From assembly GCF_036370855.1 (NCBI RefSeq), contig NC_088132.1, positions 60,178,841 through 60,242,840 on the forward strand: a DNA stretch of 64,000 nucleotides, read 5' to 3'. Below the pieces are notes generated by a model. The model was not told where the DNA came from. It saw only the letters and a list, made by a program, of their open reading frames with translations, and ran no database searches. The DNA comes from Dromaius novaehollandiae. Its lineage: Eukaryota; Chordata; Aves; Casuariiformes; Dromaiidae. A program made the translations under genes and the position numbers. This document shows, piece by piece, positions 13,524 through 25,455 of the stretch (the stretch's first letter is position 1; each line of letters starts with the position of its first letter).

Positions 13524-16500
13524 TATCAACTGATTAGTGAGCAGGTCATATTTCAAACAGAAGACTAAATACAGCCATTAGATCCTGGCATTATGAACTC
13601 TTTAGTCTTCATATTGTTGAATGATTACAATTTTGCACTATATGTCTTTTCTATGTTGTTTGAGCATGCTTATTTTGTCCAGAACTTTCAAACAAAGTGT
13701 GAAGTTAAGTTAACAGAAGCAATTCATCACAAGTTTAGGGGCATTTAGTACCACGTCCAGGAATGAATGGCTATAAATATGTGCCAGGAGCATCATGCAG
13801 GAGGTGTGTATAGAAAAAAAAATTCTGAAGTGGAATGTGCTGAAACTTGGATCTGCACAAGTTACCAACATCTTTTTCCAGACAGTCCAGATCATTTTAC
13901 TTCCCACCTTGGGCAGCTACTTCTCAGGAGGGACAAGGTTCCTTATGACACTAACAAAAGTACTTTTTCTTATAAAATCAGTTAAACTGATCAGTTACAC
14001 TATCCTATGTGTCAAGTATTAGAAATATCACTAGAAGCCCTCAGTTCCTTTCCTTGTTTGTCCTTGTTCTTTCTGTTCCCAATATATTGAGTCATATGAG
14101 GTGGTCTCTACTCCAGACAGGCCTGAGCAGCAACTTTCCAGGTTTTATCATACTTGTAACATATGAGTCACCTCACCTAATGTTTTCGGGTAAACCAATT
14201 CACCTAATTTGCTGTCTATAAATGTAATACTTACTCTAATTTAAATGTCTGAATGTCTGCACTTGCGTGTGACTTGAGGGAAATGTCAAAAACCTTTGAG
14301 CAAGAGCAACTGTCAAAAGGAGGGAGGGAAAGGAGTAAAGAAGAATGGCCCTTTCCCGAAACAGCCCCCTTTCCCCACCACCACCCTCTCTCCTGCTTCC
14401 TCGGGAGCTGGAGCAGCCAGCCCGGCTGCCTGCGTTCTTCCTGCACTGTTGTTGGTCAGATCTCCACTTCTCCTTCCTCCACCCAACACTTGTTCATCAG
14501 TTAACATGAGACATTTTTCCTACCTGCCGAGAGGCACTGTGTCCTCTCTGGTTTGCGGGAAGACGTTATGTACTTGAGATACATCTGCATCTGAAGGCAG
14601 TAGTCACCTTTCTGTGACTGTTTTGTGTTCACAAAAAGGTGCACAACGGGTATAATTTGGTGGGCTGTGATTGGAATTTGAGTTGCCAAGAAGGAAATGA
14701 GTCTCTTTAAACCATGTCTGACTGCCTGACCAAGGGCTACATTAGAAAAGAGCCTTGAAGAATTAAATCAAAGTCCAGTGAGAAAAATATTGAACCTCAT
14801 CACTTCTGTGAGGCTGTAAGATGAAACAGGTGGCCTAAAACTGGCAAATGCAGATAGCTTAATGTGGATCCCACCAATTAATATTACTATTTTTATTCTT
14901 TATACACAGAGCCAAAAAAATAGTGTCATGCAAGGTCTCAGGAAAACATCTTAAACACATATCTTGATGTTAAAATTGTAATCATATATCTTTAATATTT
15001 TCTGAGAATAAATACTTTTTCAGAAAACATTTTTCTTACTGAATTTTTAGAGGTTCTATGTCACCCATATAGGAATTATGAAGAACAGGGAAATTTCCAT
15101 TTTCATACCCTGGGTTCTCAGAAGTAAGTTTGCAGCTAGCAGTCCTTGCTGTTGAAAGCTAAAGCGAATTCTCTTCCAGGAATGTTCTGGCCCTAGAACA
15201 GTTCTTATAGGGAGAGTTTTGCTATTTCTGTGTTATTAATGTACTATAAGTGATGTTACTCAAGTAACTGATGAATGATAAAAGTAAGGGGCACAGTGCC
15301 AGAAATGCTTCCAAGCAGAAGTAACAGCTGGAGCTATTTGCTGCTACATAAAAAAGATGCTCGTGATCGTTTTTGTCAAAGAGAAATCATTTTTTAAGAA
15401 TTATCATCATCATTTTAACTCATGACTATGCTGCTATTTTGAGGACTATATCTAGTAAGGAAGCACATCGAATTTACCAAAGAGGAAAGCAGGCAGTAAG
15501 TAGAGACCCCTTAACAGCAAAAGTGTTGGATCTCACTCAGAATACCACTCTGGTAAAAAATCAGTTCTGGAGTGTTCACATCTGCTGAGATTATTATACA
15601 AGCAAAGGCCACAGCTTTCTCCAAATTACACTTACACACAGACTGTTGCAGGCAGCTCATGAAGATGACTTTGTTTCCTGACCTGTAGACACATTTCTTG
15701 TTGCACAGCTGCACTGAATGTGCTCAGGAAACCCATCATGTAACCCAAAAGGAAGAAAATTTTCTAGCAGTCTCTTATGATTCATGATGCAACAAAACCT
15801 TCCAATTAGTAACCATAGAGCAAGGAAGAAGTCAACTGATTGGAAAAAACATAAAGATCCTCAGTTTCATTACATGCAAATGTCATTCTACACAATATAC
15901 AGATAGGAGAATGTGAAAAATATAAAGTATTTGAAGGCAAACATCCAGCTGAACTCCATCAGGATTTAATTTCTGAAAGGAAATCCTTCATGAACTACTG
16001 CTGGCCCAGCTAGAGAGAGTTTTGTTGATGGGTTCTTTATTTGTAACTGTTTCTAAAGGTGGTGATCAGACTTCCCAGCAATGTCCCTTGCAGATACAAA
16101 GCCATAATCAACAGACATCTCTTTTTTAAATCTGTGCCTAATTGATTTCTGCGTATACAGGAGCTCTGCATGCGTAAACCACTGGAACCCCCTCCTGCAT
16201 TCGCAGCCCTAGGCTCTCGCGTAACCCTGAGCACGGCAATGTAATCAACATGTCTGAACTCACCACTGCTTGCAAAGGTATAATCTCACCATGAACTCAC
16301 TATATCAGGAGATCTCTTAGCTGTGCCAAAACATCTGCAAGGTGCAGTAGAAACCTGAGGAAATAAGATCGCTATCAATTAGATATTTCTAGTTCAGCAG
16401 TCTCATCACAGATTTGCTGCTCTCTCCAGTGAGAGAATGAAACCATTTTTCGCATGTTCTTGCAGTTATTGTGTATGTTTCTGAGAGTTTATTTTGACTC

Positions 16501-18175
16501 GAGCATTGCCCTGCATCATTCTGCCTGCGTCAGCAAATACCAGCAATCTGCTTTCTGGCCTCTCTTACAGCAAATACTTTTGTTCAAGTGCATATTACTT
16601 GAACAATTGGATTGAATATAGCATATTCATTGCATACGCATACTTCTCCCCAACCTGTGTGCAAGTTCGACCACAGTATGTTTCAATTCTTATTTCCTTC
16701 AGATTGTCAGATAACAACATTTTACCTCCTCATTATTTCATTTCAGGGGCCTCCTGACTCAGATTTGGTCCCTGCTCAGATCTTCCCAAGTAATCTAAAG
16801 CATTCCTGCTTTTCCAAGTTTTTTTTGCACCACTTAACTCCAGCAAAGTTAGCACTGCTGCCCTTTTCTGTTGGTAGCAGCTTCAGCCATGGGCCCTGCG
16901 ATGCTTCCTGAGCTGGGATGCAGCCCACATCATCGTCAGTCTCCCTGAGCTCGGCTGAGTGATGTGAACACCATGATTCCCACCTCTGTTTAAAATCACA
17001 CTACAGCAGACAGACAGTTCAAGGACAAGAAAATACAAGTTCAGAATGTCTCTATTACTTTACCTCCAAAATACAAACTTTCCCAGACCAAACTGGAAAA
17101 AAAATGTTTGCCTTATGATGACAAAACCCAAGATGCAGTGTTCTCTTTTTAACCTGCCACCATCTGTGTTCTTATAAGGTCGGCACTTATAAAGTGCCAG
17201 CAGTTGTCTGGAACAGCTTTCTGGACCAATCAGCCAATCCTCAGTCACTTTAAATAAGCGTAACTCCTAACATTTGGCTTAAAATGGAGAAAGGCCAGTG
17301 TTGGCTAGAAAGCAGCCCCCACCACCTAATTCCACGCTCTAGATGCTCACTCTCTGTGCACTTCTGTTGGATCAGCCGTCCTCCATCTTCATACTCTAAC
17401 CACCAACAGCAAGGGGAGGAGTGTCCCACACCACAGCCCCAGGGACAGAACCAGCTGGGTATCATCTGTGAGCAGCACCTAATGAGAAGGGCTTTTCCAT
17501 GTGTTGGGGCCACATTTAAGGGATGATTTCACTGCTACAAAATAGAGTCCTTAAATTTGAATTTATGGCAAAGCAAGGCAGGTCAAAAACTTTTGCAAAA
17601 CTAGTGCAGCTGGTTGAAAACTTTTTTTGAAAAAAAAAAAAGGATTTCATTTTGATGTTTGCTTTGCAATAAAAGACATGGAAGATTTTCTGCCAACTTG
17701 TATGATGGATTTCTAAGTGCCCAGAGTTTTCAGGGTCAAAAGCTTCAGGGCTGATTGCTCCAAGGTAAAGACAGCAGGGTTTCCAGGTCCTTTTCTCAGC
17801 TGCTCGGAGCCTGGAAGCCCTGGAGAGCTAACAAGGCTGCCAGACTCCCCGCCGAAGAAGTAGATCTTGAAAGTGCTGGGAGGCCCAAGTCTAGCTAGGG
17901 CTTGGTGCCATCTTTATGAGGGAACAGGACTGCCAGCTCATTGGCAAGCCCTGCTGCTCTGTGATACCCCAAGTTTGGTCAAAGGAGAGATGGAAATAAG
18001 TGCCAAAAATTTTGATAATTCTAATTGGAAAGATGTTTTATAACTTCCCTGTACCTGTGGGAAAAAAAAATAAAAATGAAGTCATGCTTAAAAAAACTAT
18101 AAAAGCAGGACACAATGCAATTCAGCAGCATCCTCATTAGCATACCTGAGTATGCACTGTAGCTTGGGATCATTT
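13524..18175. other. AT-rich unique non-coding DNA
   Basis: No supported gene. A short A11-type run lies near 17630. Frames are below 100 codons and unremarkable. No CR1 or LTR sequence was recognised. Confidence 0.6.
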
Positions 18176-18396
18176 CTCTGGGGAAGGAAGCAGTTTCTTT
18201 TCATCCTCTGAGCTACTGGCCTATAAAATACTCATTACCATAGTTATATGGAAGTTTGTATCCAAGGCTAAAGTTCAGCCAGCAGCGTTTGGCAAAATTG
18301 CAGCACTTTTTTTATACAGCAAGGATGCCAACTCCAACACTTTCAAATGTTTTTATATTGTATCATAGCAATCCTTGCTACCAGAGAACTCTGAGC
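18176..18396 (+). repeat. Copy A of a diverged inverted repeat pair
   Basis: This segment is the reverse complement of 20921-21143, 2.5 kb away. The core is the striking part. A run of 36 bases (from 'aaaatactcattaccatag' to 'gaagtttgta', 18226-18261) is identical between the copies. After two substitutions in five bases comes a second identical 18-base run, 'ggctaaagttcagccagc'. Outside the core, similarity falls to roughly 70-75% with small gaps, but it continues through 'ggatgcca', 'tgtttttatatt' and 'gagaa.tctg'. The left limit is soft; clear homology starts at 18208. Either this is an unrecognised repeat family or a locally duplicated and inverted non-coding element whose core is constrained. 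I do not recognise it as CR1. Confidence 0.75.
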
Positions 18397-20204
18397 ACAG
18401 ATCCAATATATGCATATGTATATATGTATGTATATTGTGTTTACTTATGCATGTTCCTTGCAGACTTCTGGACTGGGAACATGCCACATAATGTCTTCTT
18501 GGCAGTGCACCAACAAGTGGGCCTCGGAGCACAGGGCGGCTCTGAAGGACCTGGAGCCTGCGGAGGCCTCTCCTCTAATATATTTTTTACAGCTTCTGAA
18601 GTCTTTACCAAATCTCTTTCTAATGTCACTCAGCACTTCTAGAACCTTTAATTACCAGGGGGATATTGCTGAATGAACTCACGCATCAAAGCTCTTCTCC
18701 TTGCCACAGCCACCACCTGGGAGATCTGCAGGGTTTGCATTTCGCTAGCATGCCTCCAGCCAGCCATGCTCCTTTGGAGAGTGCTGGGTGCTAGTGCTGC
18801 GTCCTGAGGGAAAGGGGGGCCTCTTTTGGCCTTCAGAAGTCCTAGTTTTATAAAAGCTAGATTTGTTGGTAATTCTTAAGTGGATTCATATCCCAAGTTA
18901 AAATTAGGTTGATGGAGAAAAGAGGCCTTAATGAGACCATCAGAACAAGCCACGAGAACGTCGGACTTACAGATATATAGCTATTTTGTCTCTTCAGCTG
19001 AAATAGCCTTTCTGCTTTTCTGGCCCTTACTGAATCCTGCAGTATTTTCCATTTCATTTCAAATTCCCTTGCAGCAATCAATCAGGCCTATAACTTCTGG
19101 TCCTGCCATCTTCTGCCACAGGACTGCATGATCTACCCCAAAATCTAAATCGTGCAAGGAGAGGAAGATGATAGTCATTCTCTCTAGAATCAGACCACTC
19201 ATTTTCATGCTCAGACCTTAATTTATTAGATTTGCACACACACATGGTCGCATTCAATCTTGCTAACAGAGTTCTACTGAAGGCAATGTCACTGAACCAC
19301 TTGCTCAGGGCTGGAAGTTGGCATTTAGACCATTAGCCTGTGAAACATTTCACAGTACTAAATGACTGTGTAACCCAGTGATACAATAAATAACATTTTA
19401 TTCTACAGACAATCAGAGCCCCAAACACCTCCCCATTTGCTCTTTTAATATTGCTGTGCCACTACAAATTTCAGCAGAGTTATTCCTGAGTTATGTCAGT
19501 AAAACTGAGATACGACAAAATAGCTGTGCTCCCATCAGTGGGCTTTGGGTTATATATCCTTTCTCTTGCCCTGAAATCTCATCAACTTCTCTTGAACTGC
19601 CCCTATGGTTCAATACACAGAAAATGTCCCTCTCAGTGTGATATCTATTTTTCTTAAAGTAGATCCATAGAATGGCCTTGAGTCGGACTTCAGACAATGC
19701 CAAGGTGTCTCAGTGCATTGCAACCTGGAGAAACAGGCCCAGGGTATTCAATAACTAGCAGATGGCCATATTCGTTAGTTTTAACATACCTTTGCTCTTT
19801 GGGATCACACTTTCTGTTCATGCCTCTGAACAGATCGATACATTCAGTGAAATGATAGCTTTTACAAACACGGATAGAAATTTTAAGCCTCTTGCTAGCT
19901 GGCAAAATTATTTGCCAGGTGGGGCAGGAGGAGTTTGGCACAAAACAAACCCATCCAGTCTGATATAACTATTTCATTTTGGGTATATCTTAATGCCACC
20001 TTTCTCCTTTTTTTTGCCTTGCTGCACTGCCTTGAAACACTTGTATGGTTATATAACCATGTTTTCTGCCAGTGCGTTTCTAATTATCTCTGCAGCTTAG
20101 ATCAAAGAGTGCTATCTGCCCTTGGTTCTTCTGCGATACTGCAGTGCAGGGGAAATAACGCCAAACCCAAACTAAGAGCATCCTGCCCCCTTGTTAACTC
20201 GGCA
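18397..20204. other. Spacer between the inverted copies
   Basis: Unique DNA with a small TATATG-type tract at about 18403-18437. No gene or coding capacity was recognised, and no transposase or integrase-like frame explains the flanking inverted copies. Confidence 0.6.
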
Positions 20205-20335
20205 GCAGGAGGGCCGCAGGGGAGGCGGGAGCCGCAGCCGGGGAGCCCGTCCCTCTGCCCTCCGACGCCTCGGGAGAGCGGCCCTGCGGCCCACAGGTCA
20301 CGCGCCTTGGGGCCAGCGCACCTGCGCTCACCAGA
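20205..20335. promoter_or_regulatory. CpG-rich patch
   Basis: About 14 CpGs in roughly 125 bp by eye, including 'gaggcgggagccgcagccgg' and 'cacgcgcc'. The patch contains Sp1-like GC boxes such as 'gaggcggga'. It lies between the two inverted copies, about 0.6 kb from copy B. Function is inference; there is no defined transcript start. Confidence 0.35.
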
Positions 20336-20920
20336 GCAGGCAACACAATATCGTACAGGAATAACAAACCGAGGAAATCAAATGGCCCTTTAGGGAATGC
20401 CCCTCCAAATGCTAGAAATACGTATCAGATATTTCATCTCGGAGTAAATTAAAAAATATCCATCTTTCAAAACTCAGCATTTTGAAGGCCCAGGGAGGCC
20501 CCTGTTCTCTCAGGACCCAGCACTAACCCGGACACTGCTCCCTCCAGAGGAACATGCCTTGCTGGAGAGACCCTACAGGTTCCTGCAGACCGCACAGGTG
20601 CTGCCTGTGGCAGGGAAGAAAGATTTGGTGTGTGAATTCGCTTGGTGACTTCCCTTGGTAATTAAAGCTCCTAGAGGGCAAAGTGACTGCAGAGAGACGA
20701 CAGTAAAAACGTTGGAAGCAGCAGGTAGACAAGAACCCAAACTGCCAGAAAACCATCTCCAGCAGATGCTGGGGTAGGACCCCCCTACCACAGCCCTTGC
20801 TGCTGACTCCAGCTGCCCTCTGCCAACAGCCCGCTCTGCGGTCTGCTCCGATTCACTCTGCCAGAGCTCCTGAGAGGATACAAACTCCCAAGGAAATACA
20901 AGAAAAAGTGAAGGGATTTG

Positions 20921-21143
20921 GCAGAATTCTCTAATTGTAAAGACTGCTAGGATATAATATAAAAACACTGGAATAAACATGGATGGAATTGGCATCCCTG
21001 TTTAGAGATATGTGCCAGCAGTTTTAAGACGTGGCTGGCTGAACTTTAGCCCTGGTTACAAACTTCCATATAACTATGGTAATGAGTATTTTTCAGGCCA
21101 ATAACAATAGCTCATGGGAGAAGGGAGTTTTTTCCCACTCAGG
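20921..21143 (-). repeat. Copy B of a diverged inverted repeat pair
   Basis: Reverse complement partner of 18176-18396. In plus orientation the perfectly shared 36-base core runs from 'tacaaacttccatataac' to 'ggtaatgagtatttt' (21057-21092), flanked by 'gctggctgaactttagcc'. The inner side is also homologous ('cagtttttatat..' type blocks appear as 'aatataaaaacactgg' and 'ttggcatccctg'). The right limit is soft beyond 21116. Compared with copy A it has small insertions near 21100-21108. Sharp conservation of the core against the decayed flanks is the notable feature. Confidence 0.75.
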
Positions 21144-21468
21144 TTATCTTGATCTCCGGTGCAGCATTGGGTCTGTTTTTGGAGGAATGTTGCAATGTGT
21201 TAGCTTTCTAACCTCAAATTCTGCATACGCATCGCTGCACAAGGTTTGCTTGCACATGCTTTTTTACAGCTTGCATGCTTAATTACTTAATGGTTCATGG
21301 TTGTCATTAAATACTGCTCCTCTTTGTTTGGGAGGCTCCAAGAGTAAATGGAAGTGATTCAGAATAGCTCAATTTCTCTGCCTCATGACAAACAGAGAGG
21401 TTCAAATATGTAAGTGCTCCTCCATGCCCTTACTGCCTGCCTATGGTCTTCTGCAGAGTCCAGGCTCC

Positions 21469-21520
21469 CCCAGATCCACAGGCACAGCAGTTATTTATAA
21501 CTGTGCCCTGTGGATCTGGG
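21469..21520. repeat. Strong 19-bp foldback (hairpin)
   Basis: The left arm 'cccagatccacaggcacag' (21469-21487) pairs completely with the right arm (21501-21520), leaving one bulged C and a 13-base loop. Weaker pairing may continue outward ('tccagg' against 'cctggga'). The outer sequence 'cccagatcc' matches the ends of the palindromic MITE-like repeats of sauropsids, so a MITE origin is likely. If transcribed, this length of stem is in the size range of a microRNA precursor. No known microRNA sequence was recognised in it. Confidence 0.7.
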
Positions 21521-22444
21521 TAGACACTTGGATCCTGGGACCATCTCAATTTGCAATATGAGAATCATTTAAATGTTTCTTGAATCTGGGAGCTGCAGTG
21601 GCACCCCCGGAGCCTGGTTCCCCACGGAGCATAGCGTGGGGCACAGGAGATCACTTCCCCCCCTTTCTGCCACCTGGTTACATATTCTCATGGCCAGAAA
21701 CTGGCCTGCGTAAGCATTCACCTGTGAGTGAGGACACAGCGCTGAGCTAGCTCCTGCGTCACTTGCATCCAACCTGAGCTCAGCCTCTCCCTAGCCAAGG
21801 CTGGGTCTTGCCGTTTCCCTCCCAGGACTCTTGGAAGTTTCCACGCTGTTCTCTGCAGGCTTGAGAAAGGAGCAGTCTTGCAAACTCTCACAGTGATTAG
21901 ATGAACATTTCACAAAGAGGGCAGAGTTAAGGTTGTTGTGAAAGTAGTGTAATAGAAGGCAAGTTTGAAATTTCCTGGTACTGGGCGGTTTAAGTTAATT
22001 TTGCTTTAAGCCTTCGAGTACTGATTGCACTTTCTGGAAGGTATCAGGTACCACTTAGCCTTGTTATGTTATAGCAATTCTTATTTTATTTTGTTTTGAG
22101 GATGTGCCAACAGTACTACTTTTCCTATGTAACCCTGGTTTGTTCCCATCAAACCAGGCACGATAACCCAGTGCTGCCTGTATAAACTGTTGCAAGGAGA
22201 GAACAGGGAAAATGGCACTGCAGTCCTGTGGAGTGAGCCTCCCAAAACCTGCACACGTCTGCACACCTCCCTTGCTCACACCTCTCGGTGGCATCAGACA
22301 ACGGCAAGAGTGGGAGAGGATCTGTGTGTTCAAAGAGCAACGCTCAGTCCCGTAAGCTGCTTTGGGCAAGTTTCCTTTGGGGAAAGAGGGAGGGAGACAA
22401 ACCAGGGACAAACCCAGAGACGAGCTTGCTCCAGGCTGGCAGCC
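21521..22444. other. Unique non-coding DNA
   Basis: No supported gene. Overlapping short frames on the minus strand near 22064-22411 have no recognisable product. Confidence 0.55.
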
Positions 22445-22562
22445 GTACAGCCCCGTCAGCGCAGCGCTGCGCCCGCGGATGCCACGGGCACGGGCAGGCC
22501 CCGCGCGGGTTCACTGCTGGGGCGGCGTCCCTCCGCAAGGAGTCTCGGAGGAAATACGAGAT
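22445..22562. promoter_or_regulatory. CpG-rich patch
   Basis: About 18 CpGs in roughly 115 bp by eye, including 'gtcagcgcagcgctgcgccc' and 'ccccgcgcgggttc'. The latter contains the self-complementary 'cccgcgcggg'. It is one of the densest CpG clusters in the window. Open frames on both strands across it are a composition effect. Promoter or enhancer activity is inference. Confidence 0.35.
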
Positions 22563-25148
22563 GCCAGGTTTCTTCAAACAGAGGCAGTAAAGCATTTAGA
22601 CTGTAATAACATGACATACTTGAAGACTGGTGCAAGGTCAGAGAGCCTATTTGTGAAGGGTTTGGGTGTTTTTTTTCTCCTATGCACTGAAAAAGTTGTA
22701 TGAATCTGGAAAATAGTCTAGGCAGCTCCCTTTCTGGGGTTCCCGTCGCCGGGACCCCTTCACAGAATGGCTCTTCATTTCCACCAAATGTTTGCTGTAG
22801 CAAATCAGTATTTGCGGTTGTCAGGGGTGAGCAGGTTGGAGGTTTTCGAGCAGTCTGGATACAAAAAGCAGCTGCGTATGTGCATGGGGGAGGCAGTATC
22901 TACCAAACAGGCTGTGTCAAGTGACCCCAAGCTAAATTTATCCTCTGGCCCTGCTAAGGCATAGCAAATTTCAGAACAGCTTGAGCATGCGTGTGGGTTT
23001 CAGAGCACTTTGAAGTGTTGGCTCTGAAAGTGAAGGCTGTGCAGTCAGGGCAGAGCTGTGATGAGAAGCCCTTGCAGCATGCAGGGGGAAAGCTAGCAGT
23101 ACTGCAGTTCATTCCTCCTCGAGCTGCTGGTGACCCCCCAGATGTCCATAAATGACATCCTTCTGTGCATGCATCCCTAATTTCCTTGTCATCTTAAGCC
23201 AAAGAGATCCAAATTGAACCCCCATTGCATTTTTCAATATTACCTCTCAAAAGGGATGCAGGGTGTCAAACACTATACCGTACCAACCACCATACTCCAA
23301 GTAGAGGACATCATAACAACTTGGGGAGGATCAGAACCATAGTTTGATATCCAGATGTGTGCAACATTCAGTAAAAAAAAGTATTGTAACAGCAGTAACA
23401 TTTGGATGATTTTCTTTTTAAGGAGGGGCTGTATCTTAGGAATTCCTTGCTCAAAAGACCTTGAATTTGGCCTCTAAGCCATGCTAGGAGAGCAACTTTC
23501 AAGGCAATTCTACCACTCGGATGAATTAACTGAGTATGCCTGCACTGCACAAGGCAATGTATTGCAGAGCTCTTCAGTCTAATGCTGGATGAGCCACTCC
23601 CGAGCCAGAAACAGTATAGCTGCATCCGCATAGACGAGATGCTTCCAGTAGCCCAACTTACCTCTGCACACAGAGACACAGTGTCATAGACATGAAGGAT
23701 CAATCAGAGCTTGCTCAGGACCCAGCAAGGTACTATACTGCCCTGTACCAACATGTCTTCAGTATACAGAGAAAAAAAACCTGTAAAAAGTAATGCTAAG
23801 GTCATTTTTAGCCTGACTTCCTAAGGAAACCAGACTTTTGTAATCACAGTGTTTGTGTGTTGTCTGCCAATCCTCCATCTCTCTTGCAAACTTTTTAACC
23901 TGTTGGCTTTCTTTCCAGTCAGACTGGACAGAGAGATGGAGGCTACACGCATCATGAGGTTAGGCGGCTGCATAAAAGGAAGGAAATACAAATTGATCTT
24001 CCCAGTGGAAGAAGGGCTGCAGTGTGAATTCACCTCCATTACTGGACAGCAGAGAGACCCGTGGGAGAGAGCCCCAGAAAATGAGGTTCACTGTGCTCCA
24101 GACCTGCTCAGTACGTAGTGTGCTAACGCCATCTCAGGAGAGCAGAAGTTGAACACACTTCATAACCGTTGAACAAACCTTCCTCCCATGCATTTTAAAA
24201 TGTTTCTGCCTCCACTGGCACTGCTTAAGATGACAACATTAAAAGGCCTGGACTTTTCACTACTTATCTTAAAAGGCAGTTTATTTTGCATGTTTCTCTC
24301 ATACTGTACTGCAAAGCCATGCGAGTCCAGTTCCCCCAGTCCTGGTTATGGGCTGTTTCGTGTCTCTGGTTCTCAGGCTGCAGGACCACAGGACTAGGCT
24401 CTGTAGGGACTTGTGCTCATGCAGAAACTTTAAACAAAACAATACAAACACAATTCAGGCGAAGGGAAAGGAGGAATGCCAATTTTCTAAAACCTTGTAT
24501 GCCTCGATACAAAAGACAAGGTTTGGTTTAGGTGATTTGCAAGCACCCGGACCATTTCTGTCAGGTTGGGACAGGATTTCTGTACTGGAACAGAAAATGG
24601 TGGGGTCATCCCTGGCAGCTGCTTCAGAAAAAGTCCCAACAAATTCCTGTCAGCCTTGCCTAACAGCCTCCTAGAAAGGGAGGGACATGGGACACCAGGA
24701 AAGGGCACTCACCTGCAGATGTGTCCCACAGCCGGAGCCCCTGCCCAGCACCCCTCGGGCTGAGGAACTCCTGACCTGCACGAAGGAAAGCGCTGTGCTC
24801 GCAGAGGGGAGGGCCGCTGGGGCACCCGCCAGCTGTGCTAATGCTGCCCTGGGCTGCAGCAAAACCACCCTGCCTCCCAGCAAGGCTGCCACGTTCGGGC
24901 ATAGTACCGCTTTGCCATGGCTTCACGGCTTCCAGTGCTGCACGGGCTGTCGTCCTGCCAGCCCCGAGCGTGAGCAGCACCCGATTGCATCTACACCCAC
25001 CTAGGCAGAGGGATGTCAAGGCAGCGGTTCCTGAACTTTTCTGAGCCAAACCTCCCAGCCTTACCCTCGTCGCACTCCACCCTGCCCCTTGCACAGAAGG
25101 GAATGCCCGAACTTCCTCGTCCACGGGCCTTTGCTGTCACCCTGATAA
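22563..25148. other. Unique non-coding DNA, GC-rich to the right
   Basis: No supported gene. From about 24660 the sequence becomes GC-rich and accumulates long overlapping frames on both strands (up to 154 codons). None shows a recognisable domain. Confidence 0.55.
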
Positions 25149-25175
25149 CTCCTCCTCCTCCTCCTCTTCCTCCCT
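25149..25175. repeat. Short CTC trinucleotide tract
   Basis: About six CTC units are followed by related pyrimidine-rich sequence. It would read as a glutamate or glycine run in the minus-strand frames, which explains low-complexity frames here without implying a gene. Confidence 0.8.
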
Positions 25176-25269
25176 TCCTTCTGAGGCCCAGAGAGCTGCA
25201 CGAACCCCCTGCTGCAAGCCCACAGCCCGCTCCCTGCCAGCAGTGCTGGCAGCCCCAGCTGGGTCTGGG

Positions 25270-25455
25270 GCCCAGCCGTGAGCTGCTCCGTCTCGACTGA
25301 CTCTGCCCGACGCCACGCAGGAGGCTCTGCCCCACGTTCCTCGCACCGCTCCGAGGAATGCGCTGCAAGCGTGCCAGGGCCGGCCCCGCACAAGCCAGCA
25401 TAGGTCTGGCAAGGCTTATTAGCCTGGCTTTAGCACCTCGTCGGCGCTGTGATTG
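25270..25455. promoter_or_regulatory. CpG-rich patch (best CpG-island candidate)
   Basis: About 17 or more CpGs in under 200 bp by eye, with 'ctctgcccgacgccacgcag', 'ggccggccccgc' and 'cctcgtcggcgctg'. It continues a generally GC-rich domain that begins near 24660 and ends abruptly near 25500, where AT-rich sequence begins. The sharp boundary is typical of a promoter-associated or orphan CpG island. I see no TATA box and no first exon I can defend. Confidence 0.4.

Noticed and set aside
24660-25401. Overlapping frames of up to 154 codons on both strands, one with a Gly/Glu run
   Set aside because: The low-complexity runs come from the CTC trinucleotide tract, and GC richness explains the lack of stops. 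No domain is visible.
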